Below are positions 8,777 to 17,420 of a DNA stretch of 64,000 nt, in pieces. Position numbers and translations under genes: made by a program. The stretch spans positions 4,690,001 through 4,754,000 of the forward strand of contig NC_017249.1 in NCBI RefSeq assembly GCF_000284375.1, written 5' to 3'. Below the pieces are notes generated by a model. It was not told the DNA's origin. It did not search any database and saw only the letters and a list, made by a program, of their open reading frames with translations. Position 1 is the first letter of the stretch. Each line of letters opens with the position of its first letter. The DNA is from Bradyrhizobium japonicum USDA 6. GTDB taxonomy: Bacteria > Pseudomonadota > Alphaproteobacteria > Rhizobiales > Xanthobacteraceae.

Positions 8777-9529
8777 ATGTCCGAACTCGAAAATGTCCAT
8801 CCTCTCGGGGCTGACCCATCCCCGCAACCTCGCGCATTCGATTTCTTCGAGACCTTGTTGGTCGCCCTGATAGTCTATGCGGTCTTCCTATTTGCAGCCC
8901 AGCTCACGATCATGTTGAGCTTGCCGGCTTTTATGAACGGGCTATCGCCTGAACAGATCGACGTTTTGTGGAAACAACAGCACCGGCAAGGCGCAGCGGT
9001 GCTTCTTGCGACTCCGGCGGCGGTCGCCGTGCTTTGGGTTGCGATCCGACGGACGGGACGGGAATTCACCGAGTACTTGGCTCTGAATTGGCCGAGCAGA
9101 GACGGCATCGTATCCGTTATTGGCGTCATGACAATTTTTTTAACTGTCGAAGTCTTCGTCACGATCAAACTTGGACTAACGCGACCTCAAACCAATTCGG
9201 ATTTCGTAGTTGGAGGTGCAACGGGACTGATACTGTTCGCTGTGGTCATCTGCCTAGCTGCTCCGGTCCTTGAGGAATTCGTATTTCGTGGATTTATGTT
9301 TCGAGGGTGGTCTCAGTCATTTCTGGGTCCGATCGGTGCGATCGTGATTACGTCGGCGCTATGGGCAATGCTGCACACCCAGTACGGCTGGTATGAGCGC
9401 TCCTGGATCTTTATTATGGGTCTCGTGCTCGGCTACTTTCGCCTTCGTTCCAACTCCACTTGGCTGACGGTCGTGGCCCATTCAGCCATGAACATGGAGA
9501 TCCTGTTTCTGGGCGGGCCGTACGTATAA
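8777..9529 (+). CDS. CPBP family intramembrane glutamic endopeptidase, copy 2
   Basis: A 250-residue paralogue of the preceding gene with the same active-site pattern: Glu166-Glu167 and Arg171 in LEEFVFRGFMFRGW, His200 in MLHTQYGW, His235 in VVAHSAMN. Its codon use is visibly more AT-rich than its neighbours, with runs such as ACAATTTTTTTAACTG, suggesting relaxed selection or foreign origin. The upstream gap contains a dispersed inverted repeat. No substrate or partner gene is evident. Confidence 0.85.
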   Translation: MSELENVHPLGADPSPQPRAFDFFETLLVALIVYAVFLFAAQLTIMLSLPAFMNGLSPEQIDVLWKQQHRQGAAVLLATPAAVAVLWVAIRRTGREFTEYLALNWPSRDGIVSVIGVMTIFLTVEVFVTIKLGLTRPQTNSDFVVGGATGLILFAVVICLAAPVLEEFVFRGFMFRGWSQSFLGPIGAIVITSALWAMLHTQYGWYERSWIFIMGLVLGYFRLRSNSTWLTVVAHSAMNMEILFLGGPYV

Positions 9530-9532
9530 TGT

Positions 9533-10456
9533 TCACGCCACCAGCGCGATCGCGATCGGCATCGTGACCGCCGCCAGGATCGTCTGCAGCGTGATGATCT
9601 GCGCCAGCAGCGGCGCATCGCCGCCCATCTGGCGGGCCAGCACATAGGCGCTGGGCGAGGTCGGCACCGCCGCGCAGATTGCGACGATCGCCAGGCTGTC
9701 GCCCGAGAGACCGAACCAGGCGGCGAGCGCCAGCGCGAGCACGGGCATCAGCGCCAGCTTGAACGCCACGCCGATGGTCGCGCTCATGCTTGGGCGAAGC
9801 AGGCCGTTGAGCTGCAGGCCGGCGCCGGTGACGAGCAGGCCGATGGCGAGCGAGGACCGGCCGAGCGCGTCCGCAACCTCGTGCCAGATTTTTGGCAGCG
9901 GCAGATGGATGACGTTGATGAAGAGGCCGATCACGCAGGCCCAGATCAGGGGATTGCGGACCACCGTCATGACGATGGCGCGTGCGGACTGCTTCTCGGG
10001 CGATGCATAGTGCGCGAGCACGGCGACGCTGAACACGTTGACCAGCGGAATGATCGCGACCATCGCCACCGAGGCCAGCGCCAGTCCGACATCGCCGAAC
10101 ATGTTGGCGGACACCGAGAGCGCGACATAGGTCTGCCAGCGCGTTGCGCCCTGGAAGATCGAGGTGAAGGCGGGACCGTCGATGTCGAACCGTACGAGCG
10201 CCGGGCGGAGCGCGAGGCAGAGCAGCGACATCGCGAGCACCGACAGCAGCAGCGCGCCGCCGACGCCGGCGACCGGCACCCTTGAGAGATCGGCCTTCAC
10301 CAGCGTCTGGATCAGCAGCATCGGGAACAGCACGAAATAGGTCAGCCGCTCCAGCCCGTGCCATTGCGTGTCGAGCTGCATCAGGGTGCGCCTGAGAACC
10401 ACGCCGAGCACGATGAGGATGAAGACCGGCAGCAGCGCCGCGATCACGACCGCCAT
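9533..10456 (-). CDS. AEC family transporter
   Basis: A 307-residue auxin-efflux-carrier family permease with about ten membrane helices arranged as two repeats. Bacterial members export or exchange organic acids such as malate or malonate, but the substrate cannot be read from this sequence. It lies tail to tail with the second CPBP gene (three bases apart). The small secreted-protein gene lies four bases upstream on the same strand and could be co-transcribed. Confidence 0.88.
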   Translation of the reverse strand: MAVVIAALLPVFILIVLGVVLRRTLMQLDTQWHGLERLTYFVLFPMLLIQTLVKADLSRVPVAGVGGALLLSVLAMSLLCLALRPALVRFDIDGPAFTSIFQGATRWQTYVALSVSANMFGDVGLALASVAMVAIIPLVNVFSVAVLAHYASPEKQSARAIVMTVVRNPLIWACVIGLFINVIHLPLPKIWHEVADALGRSSLAIGLLVTGAGLQLNGLLRPSMSATIGVAFKLALMPVLALALAAWFGLSGDSLAIVAICAAVPTSPSAYVLARQMGGDAPLLAQIITLQTILAAVTMPIAIALVA

Positions 10457-10460
10457 GCGG

Positions 10461-10931
10461 CTATTCCTTTGTCAGCACGAAGTCGCCGCCGGGCGTGCCG
10501 AAGCGCGGGCCCTTCGAATTGATGGTGTGCTTCGGGTCCATCCAGTCGCCGGCGATCTCGTTCTCCGCCTTGAAGCGGGCGACGTAGAGTCCATGGAGGA
10601 CGGCGTTCTCACCCTTCAGATGCGCAGTCTCGGTCCATTTGATCAGCGGCCCGTCGACCATTCCTTTCACCCTCGTCCGGGTGTTGTCGAAGCTCGGCCA
10701 GTCCATGGTGCCCGAGAATTCAGTCCCCGAGATTGCGTCGACGGTCAGCTTGACCGGGAAGCTGCCCTCGGTGTCGTGCGAATATTGCTCGAAGGTCCCC
10801 GACCACATGCCCTTGAGCTTGGCGAGGGCGGGATCATCAGCGGCAAATGCAGGCGGTATCGCCGGCACAGCATGGAGGAGGGCACCCAGGGCTGCGACAA
10901 TCAACATGGTTGCTCTCGCCGGCGCTGCCAT
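10461..10931 (-). CDS. Conserved hypothetical secreted protein
   Basis: A 156-residue protein with a clear signal peptide ending AIPPAFAAD; the true start may be the internal ATG at 10907 (MLIVAALGALLHA). The mature part, roughly 125 residues, has alternating short strands (MWSGTFEQYS, FSGTMDWPSF, VKGMVDG) resembling small beta-barrel ligand-binding folds, but I recognise no family. It ends four bases before the AEC transporter gene and begins 10 bases after ruvX. Confidence 0.7.
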   Translation of the reverse strand: MAAPARATMLIVAALGALLHAVPAIPPAFAADDPALAKLKGMWSGTFEQYSHDTEGSFPVKLTVDAISGTEFSGTMDWPSFDNTRTRVKGMVDGPLIKWTETAHLKGENAVLHGLYVARFKAENEIAGDWMDPKHTINSKGPRFGTPGGDFVLTKE

Positions 10932-10941
10932 GTCGCTGCCG

Positions 10942-11421
10942 TCAGCCTTGCCGCAGATTGGCGAGGCGGTCGAGCGCGCCCTGCAGGATGAAGATCGCGG
11001 CGTGCTCGTCGATCACTTCGGCGCGCTTGGCGCGGCTGACGTCCATGCCGATCAGCTCGCGCTCGACCGCGGCGGTCGACAGACGCTCGTCCCATAGGCC
11101 GATCGGGAGTGCGGTCAGCCCGGCAAGGTTGCGGGCGAAGGCGCGGGTCGATTGCGCCCGCGGGCCCTCGCTGCCGTCCATGTTGATGGGCAGGCCGAGC
11201 ACGAAGCCGACCGCCTTGCGCTCGGCCGCGATCGCGAGCAGCCGGGCGGCATCCTGCTTGAACGCCTTGCGCTGGATGGTCTCGACGCCCGTCGCGAGGC
11301 GCCGGTCCGGATTGGACACGGCGACACCAATGGTCTTGGTGCCGAGGTCAAGGCCGACCAACCCGCCGCGTTCGGGCCAGTGGGTTGCAGCATCGATCAG
11401 GGGCAGGATAAGAGCCGGCAT
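10942..11421 (-). CDS. ruvX: Putative Holliday junction resolvase / pre-16S rRNA nuclease YqgF
   Basis: A 159-residue RNase H-fold nuclease (RuvX/YqgF). Conserved acidic residues: Asp25 in [14 protein letters not shown], Glu112 in LWDERLST, Asp138 in [12 protein letters not shown]; the [12 protein letters not shown] loop is also present. Members process the 5' end of 16S rRNA and were also proposed as Holliday junction resolvases. The ATG at 11421 gives the family's normal length. Confidence 0.93.
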   Translation of the reverse strand: MPALILPLIDAATHWPERGGLVGLDLGTKTIGVAVSNPDRRLATGVETIQRKAFKQDAARLLAIAAERKAVGFVLGLPINMDGSEGPRAQSTRAFARNLAGLTALPIGLWDERLSTAAVERELIGMDVSRAKRAEVIDEHAAIFILQGALDRLANLRQG

Positions 11422-11467
11422 GGGACTAGCGCTTATCACGCGTCGCGCTGCGGAGTGAACCCGGAAC

Positions 11468-11683
11468 ATGGATGCACTGACACTATTCGGCCTGTTTGCC
11501 GTGACGGCGATGCTGGTCTGCTATGCTCTGGAGGATCGCAGCCATTGGTTCGTGCTGCTGTTCGCGGTGTCCTGCGCGCTCGGCTCGGCTTACGGCTTCC
11601 TGCAAGGCGCCTGGCCGTTTGGCCTCGTCGAGGCGATCTGGGCCGTCGTTGCATTGCGACGCTGGCATCTCAGGCCGCGATGA
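11468..11683 (+). CDS. Small membrane protein, conserved-type hypothetical
   Basis: A 71-residue protein with two hydrophobic helices (about 4-20 and 25-66, the latter probably two segments) and a short basic tail RRWHLRPR. It is divergent from ruvX and ends inside the 3' end of the convergent LysR gene (14-base overlap). No family recognised; coding status is supported by typical codon use and by the tight packing. Confidence 0.65.
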   Translation: MDALTLFGLFAVTAMLVCYALEDRSHWFVLLFAVSCALGSAYGFLQGAWPFGLVEAIWAVVALRRWHLRPR

Positions 11684-12560
11684 CGTCGTTGTCTTTCTTC
11701 AGGCAGGATATGAAACCTTGAAGCGCGCTGTATTGATGTCCGCCGCCGCGCTGGATGAAGAGCGTCTCGACGCGCGCAAGCGAGGGGCTGAGTGTGTGGA
11801 TCGACACGCTGCCGTTCATCGCGCTGCGTTCGACCACGGCGCGCGGCAGCAGCGTCACGCCCATGCCGGCGGCGACACAGCCGATCATGCCGTCGAGCGT
11901 GCCGAGCTCGAAGCGAGCCGCCGACGGCCAGCCGAACTCGACAAAGATCTGTTCGAGACGCTGGCGGTAGGTGCAGCCGGTGCGGAACACCAGCGCGGTC
12001 GGACCGGACTCCGGCGTGCCGGCGCGCAGTTCGGCGAGCGAGGCCCAGCGCCGCGCGCTGACCAGCACCAGCTCTTCGCGAAACGCGCTCGTCGCAGTGA
12101 GGTCAGCATGTGCGATGGGGCCCGCGACGAAGGCGCCGTCGAGCGTGCCTTCGAGCACGCCCGCGACGAGGTCGGCGGTGGTCGCGGTGCGCAGGCTCAG
12201 CCGCACGGCAGGGAAGTTGCGGTGGAAATCGGCGAGGAGGGACGGCAAGCGCACGGCTGCCGTCGTCTCCATCGAGCCGATCGCGAGCGGTCCCTTCGGC
12301 TCGCCGTCGTCACGCGCGGCGAGCACGGCCTCGCGTGATAGCGCGGCCATCCGCTGTGCGTAGGGCAGGAGGCGTTTGCCGGCGCCGGTCAGCGTCATGC
12401 CGCGGCTGTGGCGTTCGAACAGCGGTGTACCGATCTCCGCTTCCAGCGCCTTCACGCGCTGGGTGACGTTGGATTGCACCGTGTTGAGCTCTTCGGCGGC
12501 GCGGGTGATGCCGCCGGTACGGGCGACCGCGGCAAAGGTCTGGATATCGCTGAGTTCCAT
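11670..12560 (-). CDS. LysR family transcriptional regulator
   Basis: A 296-residue LysR regulator. The N-terminal winged helix-turn-helix is clear (ITRAAEELNTVQSNVTQRV, about 18-36), followed by the linker helix and a periplasmic-binding-like ligand domain. The ATG at 12560 begins MELSDIQTFAAVARTGG; upstream codons are excluded. It is divergent from a nitronate monooxygenase gene at 12661, a standard arrangement for a LysR and its target, so it probably senses a substrate or product of that enzyme. The effector is unknown. Confidence 0.92.
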   Translation of the reverse strand: MELSDIQTFAAVARTGGITRAAEELNTVQSNVTQRVKALEAEIGTPLFERHSRGMTLTGAGKRLLPYAQRMAALSREAVLAARDDGEPKGPLAIGSMETTAAVRLPSLLADFHRNFPAVRLSLRTATTADLVAGVLEGTLDGAFVAGPIAHADLTATSAFREELVLVSARRWASLAELRAGTPESGPTALVFRTGCTYRQRLEQIFVEFGWPSAARFELGTLDGMIGCVAAGMGVTLLPRAVVERSAMNGSVSIHTLSPSLARVETLFIQRGGGHQYSALQGFISCLKKDNDVIAA

Positions 12561-12660
12561 GGCGGCGTCGTTTCGCTTTTGTGATGGCAGCGTTCGCAAC
12601 AATTCATTTTTCGAGAATGCTAGTCGCGCCTAGTCTCCCTGTCCAGATTGGGGAGGGGCT

Positions 12661-13638
12661 ATGCCCATTGAGACGTCGCTGACCAGGCTGCTGGAGATTG
12701 AGCATCCCATCCTGCTGGCGCCGATGGATATCGTCGCCGGCAGCCGGCTAGTGACGGCTGTGAGCCGTGCCGGCGGTTTCGGCATTCTGGGCGGCGGCTA
12801 TGGCGAGAAGGTGTGGCTGGAGCAGGAGACTGCGAAGCTTGCGGGCTTGTCGGCGCCATTCGGGATCGGCTTCATCACCTGGAGCCTCGCCAAGCGGCCC
12901 GAGCTTCTCGATCTAGCGCTCGCCGCAAAACCGTCTGCGATCATGTTGTCGTTTGGCGATCCCGCGCCATTCGCGCCGAAGATCAAGTCCGCCGGCGCAC
13001 GTCTGATCTGCCAAGTGCAGGATGAAGCCATGGCGCGGCAGGCGCTCGATGCCGGCGCCGACATCCTGATCGCGCAGGGCACAGAGGCGGGCGGTCACGG
13101 CGCCTCCCGCACCACCGTCGATCTCGTGCCTGCAATCGTCGATCTTGCCGCGGGTCGCGTGCCTGTCGTCGCGGCCGGCGGCATCGCCGACGGGCGCGGT
13201 CTTGCCGCCATGATGATGCTGGGGGCGAGCGGCGTGCTGCTCGGCACGCGCTTCTATGCGAGCCAGGAGGCTGATGGCGCGGAGGAGGCCAAGCGGCGCA
13301 TCTGCGCAGCGAACAGCGGCACGACCGTGCGCGGCATCATCTTCGATCTCTCGCGCAACAATGTCTGGCCGGCGCCGTTCACGGGAAGATGTCTGGTCAA
13401 CGACCACGCCAGACGCTGGATCGGCCGCGAGGTCGAGCTGATGCAGAATGTTGCCGCAGTCGCGGCGGACTATGCCGCGGCAAAGGCCGCCGGCAATTTC
13501 GACGTTGCGGCCGTGATCGCGGGCGAGGCGGCCGGATTGATTCATGATATTCCACCGGCCGTCGAGATCGTGGAGCGGATTGCGATTGAAGCGGAGCAGC
13601 TTCTTGCCGGGCGACGCAACGCGATAGTCGCGGCGTAG
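12661..13638 (+). CDS. Nitronate monooxygenase-family flavoprotein, copy 1
   Basis: A 325-residue FMN TIM-barrel protein of the NMO/2-nitropropane dioxygenase family. Landmarks are ILLAPMDIVAGSRL near the N-terminus, GTEAGGHG with His146 (catalytic-type His), VPVVAAGGIADGRG and LGASGVLLGTRFYAS for flavin binding. Family members oxidise alkyl nitronates such as propionate 3-nitronate, but related proteins act in other reactions. It diverges from a LysR gene and precedes a second family member across a 195-base repeat-filled gap. Confidence 0.88.
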   Translation: MPIETSLTRLLEIEHPILLAPMDIVAGSRLVTAVSRAGGFGILGGGYGEKVWLEQETAKLAGLSAPFGIGFITWSLAKRPELLDLALAAKPSAIMLSFGDPAPFAPKIKSAGARLICQVQDEAMARQALDAGADILIAQGTEAGGHGASRTTVDLVPAIVDLAAGRVPVVAAGGIADGRGLAAMMMLGASGVLLGTRFYASQEADGAEEAKRRICAANSGTTVRGIIFDLSRNNVWPAPFTGRCLVNDHARRWIGREVELMQNVAAVAADYAAAKAAGNFDVAAVIAGEAAGLIHDIPPAVEIVERIAIEAEQLLAGRRNAIVAA

Positions 13639-13644
13639 ATTTCT

Positions 13645-13806
13645 TCACCCTCCCCTGGAGGGGGAGGGTCGCTACGCATGTAGCGAAGCGAAATGCGTAG
13701 CGGGGTGGGGTGATCTCTCCACTCGGGCAGTGTCTCAATGGAGAGACTGTCACCCCACCCCGCTCGCGCTTCGTGCGATCGACCCTCCCCCTCCAGGGGA
13801 GGGTAA
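13645..13806. repeat. Dispersed long inverted repeat, family D
   Basis: The gap between the two NMO genes is almost filled by an inverted repeat. Left arm: CACCCTCCCCTGGAGGGGG, AGGGTCG, GGGGTGGGGTGA. Right arm: TCACCCCACCCCG, CGACCCTCCCCC, CAGGGGAGGGT. It can fold into a long bulged hairpin in RNA and probably separates expression of the flanking genes. Confidence 0.85.
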
Positions 13807-13833
13807 GAACGAACTAAACGAGAGAGACACACC

Positions 13834-14910
13834 ATGTGGCCTGACCGTCGACTGATCGATCTCTTCAAGACCGAATTCCCCATCGTGCTGGCGCCGATGG
13901 CCGGTGTGATGGATGCCGAACTGGTGATCGCCGTGGCAGAGGGCGGCGGGCTCGGCTCGCTGCCGAGCGCGATGCTGTCGCCGGAGAAGGCGCGCGAACA
14001 GGTCAACATCATTCGCCAGCGGGTGAAGGCGCCGGTGAACATGAACTTCTTCTGCCACACGCCGGTTGACCTCACGACTGAGGCCGAAGCGCGCTGGAAG
14101 CAGCGGCTTACGGGCTATTACACCGAGCACGGCCTCGATCCCGCCGCGCCCATCAACGCCGCGAACCGTGCGCCGTTCGACGCCGCCTTCTGCGAGGTCG
14201 TCGAGGAGCTGAGGCCGGAGATCGTCAGCTTTCATTTCGGCCTGCCGGAGCAGGCGCTGCTCAAGCGCGTCAAGGCGGCCGGCTGCCTCGTCATCTCGTC
14301 CGCCACGACGGTGAAGGAAGCAGTCTGGCTGGAAGAGCGCGGCGTCGATGCCGTCATTGCGCAAGGCGCCGAGGCGGGTGGGCATCGCGGCATGTTCCTG
14401 ACCGACAAGATCTCCGAGCAGCCCGGCACCTTTGCGCTGGTGCCGCAGGTCGCCGACGCCGTGAAGGTGCCTGTCATCGCGGCAGGTGGTATCGCCGACG
14501 GGCGCGGCATCGCCGCAGCCTTTGCGCTCGGCGCATCCGGCGTGCAGATCGGCAGCGCCTATCTGCGCTGCCCGGAATCCAAGGTCAGCGCAGGCGGGCG
14601 CAAGGCGCTGGCTGAAGCGCGGGACGATTCCACCGTCATCACCAATGTCATGACCGGGCGTCCGGCGCGCGGCGTCCAGAACCGCCTGATGCGCGAAGCC
14701 GGCCCGATCTCGCCCGAGGCGCCGCCATTTCCCCATGCCGCGACCGCGCTGGGGCCGCTGAAGGCGGCTGCCGAAAAGCAGGGCAGGGTGGATTTCACCA
14801 ATCTCTGGGCCGGTCAGGCCGTGGCCCTGGGCCGCGAGGTCCCCGCAGTCGAATTGACCCGGGATTTCGCCAAATCGGCGCTGGCGCGCATGAAAGCGCT
14901 GGCTGGATAG
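13834..14910 (+). CDS. Nitronate monooxygenase-family flavoprotein, copy 2
   Basis: A 358-residue NMO-family protein, distinctly diverged from copy 1. Landmarks are IVLAPMAGVMDAELVIAVA, VNMNFFCHTP, GAEAGGHRGMF with His184, and IAAGGIADGRGIAAAFALG followed by GASGVQIGSAYL. It binds FMN and may oxidise alkyl nitronates with oxygen. It is longer than copy 1, mainly through an insert at about residues 75-115 resembling the longer bacterial NMO subgroup. Low sequence similarity suggests different substrates. Confidence 0.88.
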   Translation: MWPDRRLIDLFKTEFPIVLAPMAGVMDAELVIAVAEGGGLGSLPSAMLSPEKAREQVNIIRQRVKAPVNMNFFCHTPVDLTTEAEARWKQRLTGYYTEHGLDPAAPINAANRAPFDAAFCEVVEELRPEIVSFHFGLPEQALLKRVKAAGCLVISSATTVKEAVWLEERGVDAVIAQGAEAGGHRGMFLTDKISEQPGTFALVPQVADAVKVPVIAAGGIADGRGIAAAFALGASGVQIGSAYLRCPESKVSAGGRKALAEARDDSTVITNVMTGRPARGVQNRLMREAGPISPEAPPFPHAATALGPLKAAAEKQGRVDFTNLWAGQAVALGREVPAVELTRDFAKSALARMKALAG

Positions 14911-14950
14911 GGCGCGATGACGTTCGACATCGCGCTTTAGGCTATTGTTT

Positions 14951-14999
14951 GCGCATGATCTTTTCGGAAAACCGCTGCGCACTTTTCCGGATCATGCGC
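14951..14999. repeat. Dispersed palindrome, family E
   Basis: A near-perfect palindrome of about 49 bases: GCGCATGATC, TTTTCGGAAAA, CCGCTGCGCA, CTTTTCCGG, ATCATGCGC. It lies between the NMO gene and gatC. Such elements are common in Bradyrhizobium gene gaps, from general knowledge; within this window I see one copy. Confidence 0.75.
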
Positions 15000-15072
15000 C
15001 CAGCGCCGGTTGCGGCGCAAAACCGGCCTCTGCTATACGGCAGTTAGATTTTGCCGTGAGAGGCCTTATATA

Positions 15073-15360
15073 ATGTCCGTCGACGACGCTACCGTCCGCC
15101 GCATCGCGCATCTGGCGCGCATTGCGGTTTCCGAGGGCGAGGTTCCGCATCTGCAGGGCGAGCTCAACGCCATGCTCGCCTTTGTCGAGCAGCTCTCGGA
15201 GGTCAACGTCGAGGGCGTGGAGCCGATGACCTCGGTCACCCCGATGCAGATGAAGAAGCGGCAGGACGCGGTCAATGACGGCGAGATCGCCGACGATATC
15301 GTTGCCAACGCGCCCGCGACCGAAGGTCACTTCTTCCTTGTGCCCAAGGTGGTCGAGTGA
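15073..15360 (+). CDS. gatC: Asp-tRNA(Asn)/Glu-tRNA(Gln) amidotransferase subunit C
   Basis: A 95-residue GatC, the small subunit stabilising GatA-GatB in the amidotransferase that converts misacylated Glu-tRNA(Gln) and Asp-tRNA(Asn) to the correct amidated forms. The motifs [18 protein letters not shown] and [13 protein letters not shown] are typical. The ATG at 15073 (MSVDD) is chosen over an earlier in-frame ATG. It is separated from the rest of the operon by about 80 bases containing a family A repeat. Confidence 0.95.
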   Translation: MSVDDATVRRIAHLARIAVSEGEVPHLQGELNAMLAFVEQLSEVNVEGVEPMTSVTPMQMKKRQDAVNDGEIADDIVANAPATEGHFFLVPKVVE

Positions 15361-15363
15361 CCT

Positions 15364-15414
15364 AGCGTTTTCGAGCGAAGTGGAAGCCGGTTCGCGTAAA
15401 GAAAACGCGTCAAA
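15364..15414. repeat. Dispersed palindromic repeat, family A copy 2
   Basis: The inverted-orientation counterpart of the element at 3751-3800: AGCGTTTTCGAGCGAAGTGG, AAGCCGGTTCGCG, AAGAAAACGCG. It lies between gatC and the 71-residue small gene, and could attenuate or process the gat transcript. Confidence 0.75.
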
Positions 15415-15439
15415 CTAAAGAGCCTCAGGACCAAGTCCG

Positions 15440-15655
15440 ATGTGCATGCTTTGCGACGATGAGAAGGCCTATCAGGCCTACATGAACTATCTCGACAAGA
15501 TGGAGCGGCAGGGCAAGGCTGCCGATCCCAACGTCGCCGTCAATGCCGTGCTCGACGAGATCGAGGCCGCCGCGAACGCCGCCGCCAAGAAAAAAGACGA
15601 CCCGGCCAACGACAAAACCCTGTCTCCGTTCTTCTGCAGCCCGATCAATAAATGA
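15440..15655 (+). CDS. Small Cys-containing protein in the gat cluster, unknown function
   Basis: A 71-residue acidic/alanine-rich protein. Cysteines at 2 and 5 (CMLC) and 66 (FFCSP) suggest metal or redox binding. Residues 8-24 form an amphipathic segment ([17 protein letters not shown]) and 31-52 an alanine-rich helix ending in KKK. Its stop overlaps the gatA start (ATGA), implying coupled translation with gatA. I recognise no named family. The overlap and normal codon use support a real gene, possibly tied to amidotransferase assembly, or merely carried in the operon. Confidence 0.8.
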   Translation: MCMLCDDEKAYQAYMNYLDKMERQGKAADPNVAVNAVLDEIEAAANAAAKKKDDPANDKTLSPFFCSPINK

Positions 15656-17127
15656 CCGATTTGACATCGCTGACGCTCGCGGAGGCCCGCAAGGGCCTCG
15701 CGGCCAAGACTTTCACGTCCCTCGAGCTGACCGACGCGCATCTGAACGCGATCGAAGCCGCACGCGTGCTCAATGCCTTCGTGATGGAGACGCCCGATCG
15801 CGCGCGCGACATGGCGAAGGCCGTGGACGAGAAGATCGCCAAGGGTGAGGGCGGCCCGCTCGCCGGCATCCCGCTCGGCATCAAGGATCTGTTCGCGACC
15901 AAGGGCGTGCGGACCACGGCGTGCTCGAAGATCCTCGGCAATTTCGTGCCGACCTATGAGTCCACCGTGACCTCGCAGCTGTGGCGCGATGGTGCGGTGA
16001 TGCTCGGCAAGCTCAACAATGACGAGTTCGCGATGGGCTCGGCGAACGAGACCTCCTGCTTCGGTCCCGTCGGCAATCCCTGGCGGCGTGAGGGAAGCAA
16101 CACGACGCTGGTGCCGGGCGGCTCGTCCGGCGGCTCGGCCTCGGCCGTGGCGGCGCTGCTGTGCATGGGCGCGACCGCGACCGACACCGGCGGCTCGATC
16201 CGCCAGCCGGCGGCGTTCACCGCGACCGTCGGCATCAAGCCGACCTACGGCCGCTGCTCGCGCTGGGGCATCGTCGCCTTCGCCTCCTCGCTCGACCAGG
16301 CCGGTCCGATCGCGCGCAGCGTACGCGATAGCGCGATGCTGCTGCGCTCGATGGCCGGGCACGATCCGAAGGACACGACGTCGGTCGACATTGCCGTGCC
16401 GGACTATGAGGCCGCGATCGGCAAGTCGGTGAAGGGGATCAGGATCGGCATCCCCAAGGAATATCGCCTCGACGGCATGCCGGCCGAGATCGAGAGACTC
16501 TGGAGCGAGGGCGCTGCCTGGCTGAAGGCTGCCGGCGCCGAGCTCGTCGAGGTGTCGCTGCCGCACACCAAATACGCGCTGCCGGCCTACTACATCGTGG
16601 CGCCGGCCGAGGCGTCCTCCAACCTCGCGCGCTATGACGGCGTCCGCTACGGCTTGCGCGAGCAGGGCAAGAACATCATCGAGCTCTACGAGAACACCCG
16701 CGCCGAAGGTTTTGGCGCCGAGGTGAAGCGCCGCGTCATGATCGGCACCTATGTGCTCTCGGCCGGCTATTACGACGCCTATTATCTGCGTGCGCAGAAG
16801 GTGCGGACGCTGATCAAGAAGGATTTCGAGGACTGCTTCGCCAAGGGCGTCGACGCGATCCTGACGCCGGCGACGCCGTCGGCGGCCTTCGGCATCGGCG
16901 AGAAGGGCGGGGCGGATCCCGTCGAGATGTATCTCAACGACATCTTCACGGTGACCGTGAACATGGCGGGTCTGCCGGGCATTGCCGTGCCCGCCGGCAA
17001 GGACGCGCAGGGCCTGCCGCTCGGCCTGCAACTGATCGGCCGTCCGTTCGACGAGGAGACGCTGTTCTCGCTCGGCGAGGTGATCGAGCAGGCCGCCGGC
17101 CGCTTCACGCCCGCGAGGTGGTGGTGA
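15652..17127 (+). CDS. gatA: Asp-tRNA(Asn)/Glu-tRNA(Gln) amidotransferase subunit A
   Basis: The 491-residue glutaminase/amidase subunit that releases ammonia from glutamine and passes it to GatB. The amidase triad is visible: Lys78 in LGIKDLFAT, cis-Ser158 in [12 protein letters not shown], nucleophile Ser182 in [13 protein letters not shown]. It starts with a four-base overlap on the upstream small gene and ends in a four-base overlap region with the downstream 100-residue gene. Confidence 0.97.
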   Translation: MTDLTSLTLAEARKGLAAKTFTSLELTDAHLNAIEAARVLNAFVMETPDRARDMAKAVDEKIAKGEGGPLAGIPLGIKDLFATKGVRTTACSKILGNFVPTYESTVTSQLWRDGAVMLGKLNNDEFAMGSANETSCFGPVGNPWRREGSNTTLVPGGSSGGSASAVAALLCMGATATDTGGSIRQPAAFTATVGIKPTYGRCSRWGIVAFASSLDQAGPIARSVRDSAMLLRSMAGHDPKDTTSVDIAVPDYEAAIGKSVKGIRIGIPKEYRLDGMPAEIERLWSEGAAWLKAAGAELVEVSLPHTKYALPAYYIVAPAEASSNLARYDGVRYGLREQGKNIIELYENTRAEGFGAEVKRRVMIGTYVLSAGYYDAYYLRAQKVRTLIKKDFEDCFAKGVDAILTPATPSAAFGIGEKGGADPVEMYLNDIFTVTVNMAGLPGIAVPAGKDAQGLPLGLQLIGRPFDEETLFSLGEVIEQAAGRFTPARWW

Positions 17128-17420
17128 ATGTCGCCGCGTTCATCGCGAGCCTCGACGGCGCGGCGCCTGCGCCGGATCTGAGCGCGCCGCTCGCCGGCCT
17201 CTGGTGGGCCGCGAAGGGCGACTGGGATCAGGCGCACAAGATCGTTCAGGACGAGAGCAGCCGCGACGCTGCCTGGGTGCACGCCTATCTGCACCGGGTC
17301 GAAGGCGATCTCGGCAATGCCGGCTACTGGTATCGCCAGGCCGGCCAACCCGCGGCAAAGGATTCATTGGAGGCGGAGTGGGAGCGGATCGCTGCCACGC
17401 TGCTCGGGAGCAGGACATGA
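17118..17420 (+). CDS. Conserved-type hypothetical protein between gatA and gatB
   Basis: A 100-residue protein with helical TPR-like character: [59 protein letters not shown]. Three GTG starts lie in a row (17118, 17121, 17124); the last overlaps the gatA stop as GTGA and is most likely, behind GCGAGG. Its own stop overlaps the gatB start as ATGA, so gatA, this gene and gatB are all translationally coupled. The 'HAYLHRxEGDxxNAxYWY' pattern looks conserved, but I assign no function. Confidence 0.8.
   Translation: MVVNVAAFIASLDGAAPAPDLSAPLAGLWWAAKGDWDQAHKIVQDESSRDAAWVHAYLHRVEGDLGNAGYWYRQAGQPAAKDSLEAEWERIAATLLGSRT

Noticed and set aside
13645..13806. CRISPR-like direct repeats between the two NMO genes
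   Set aside because: The arms are inverted, not direct, and no spacer periodicity exists.
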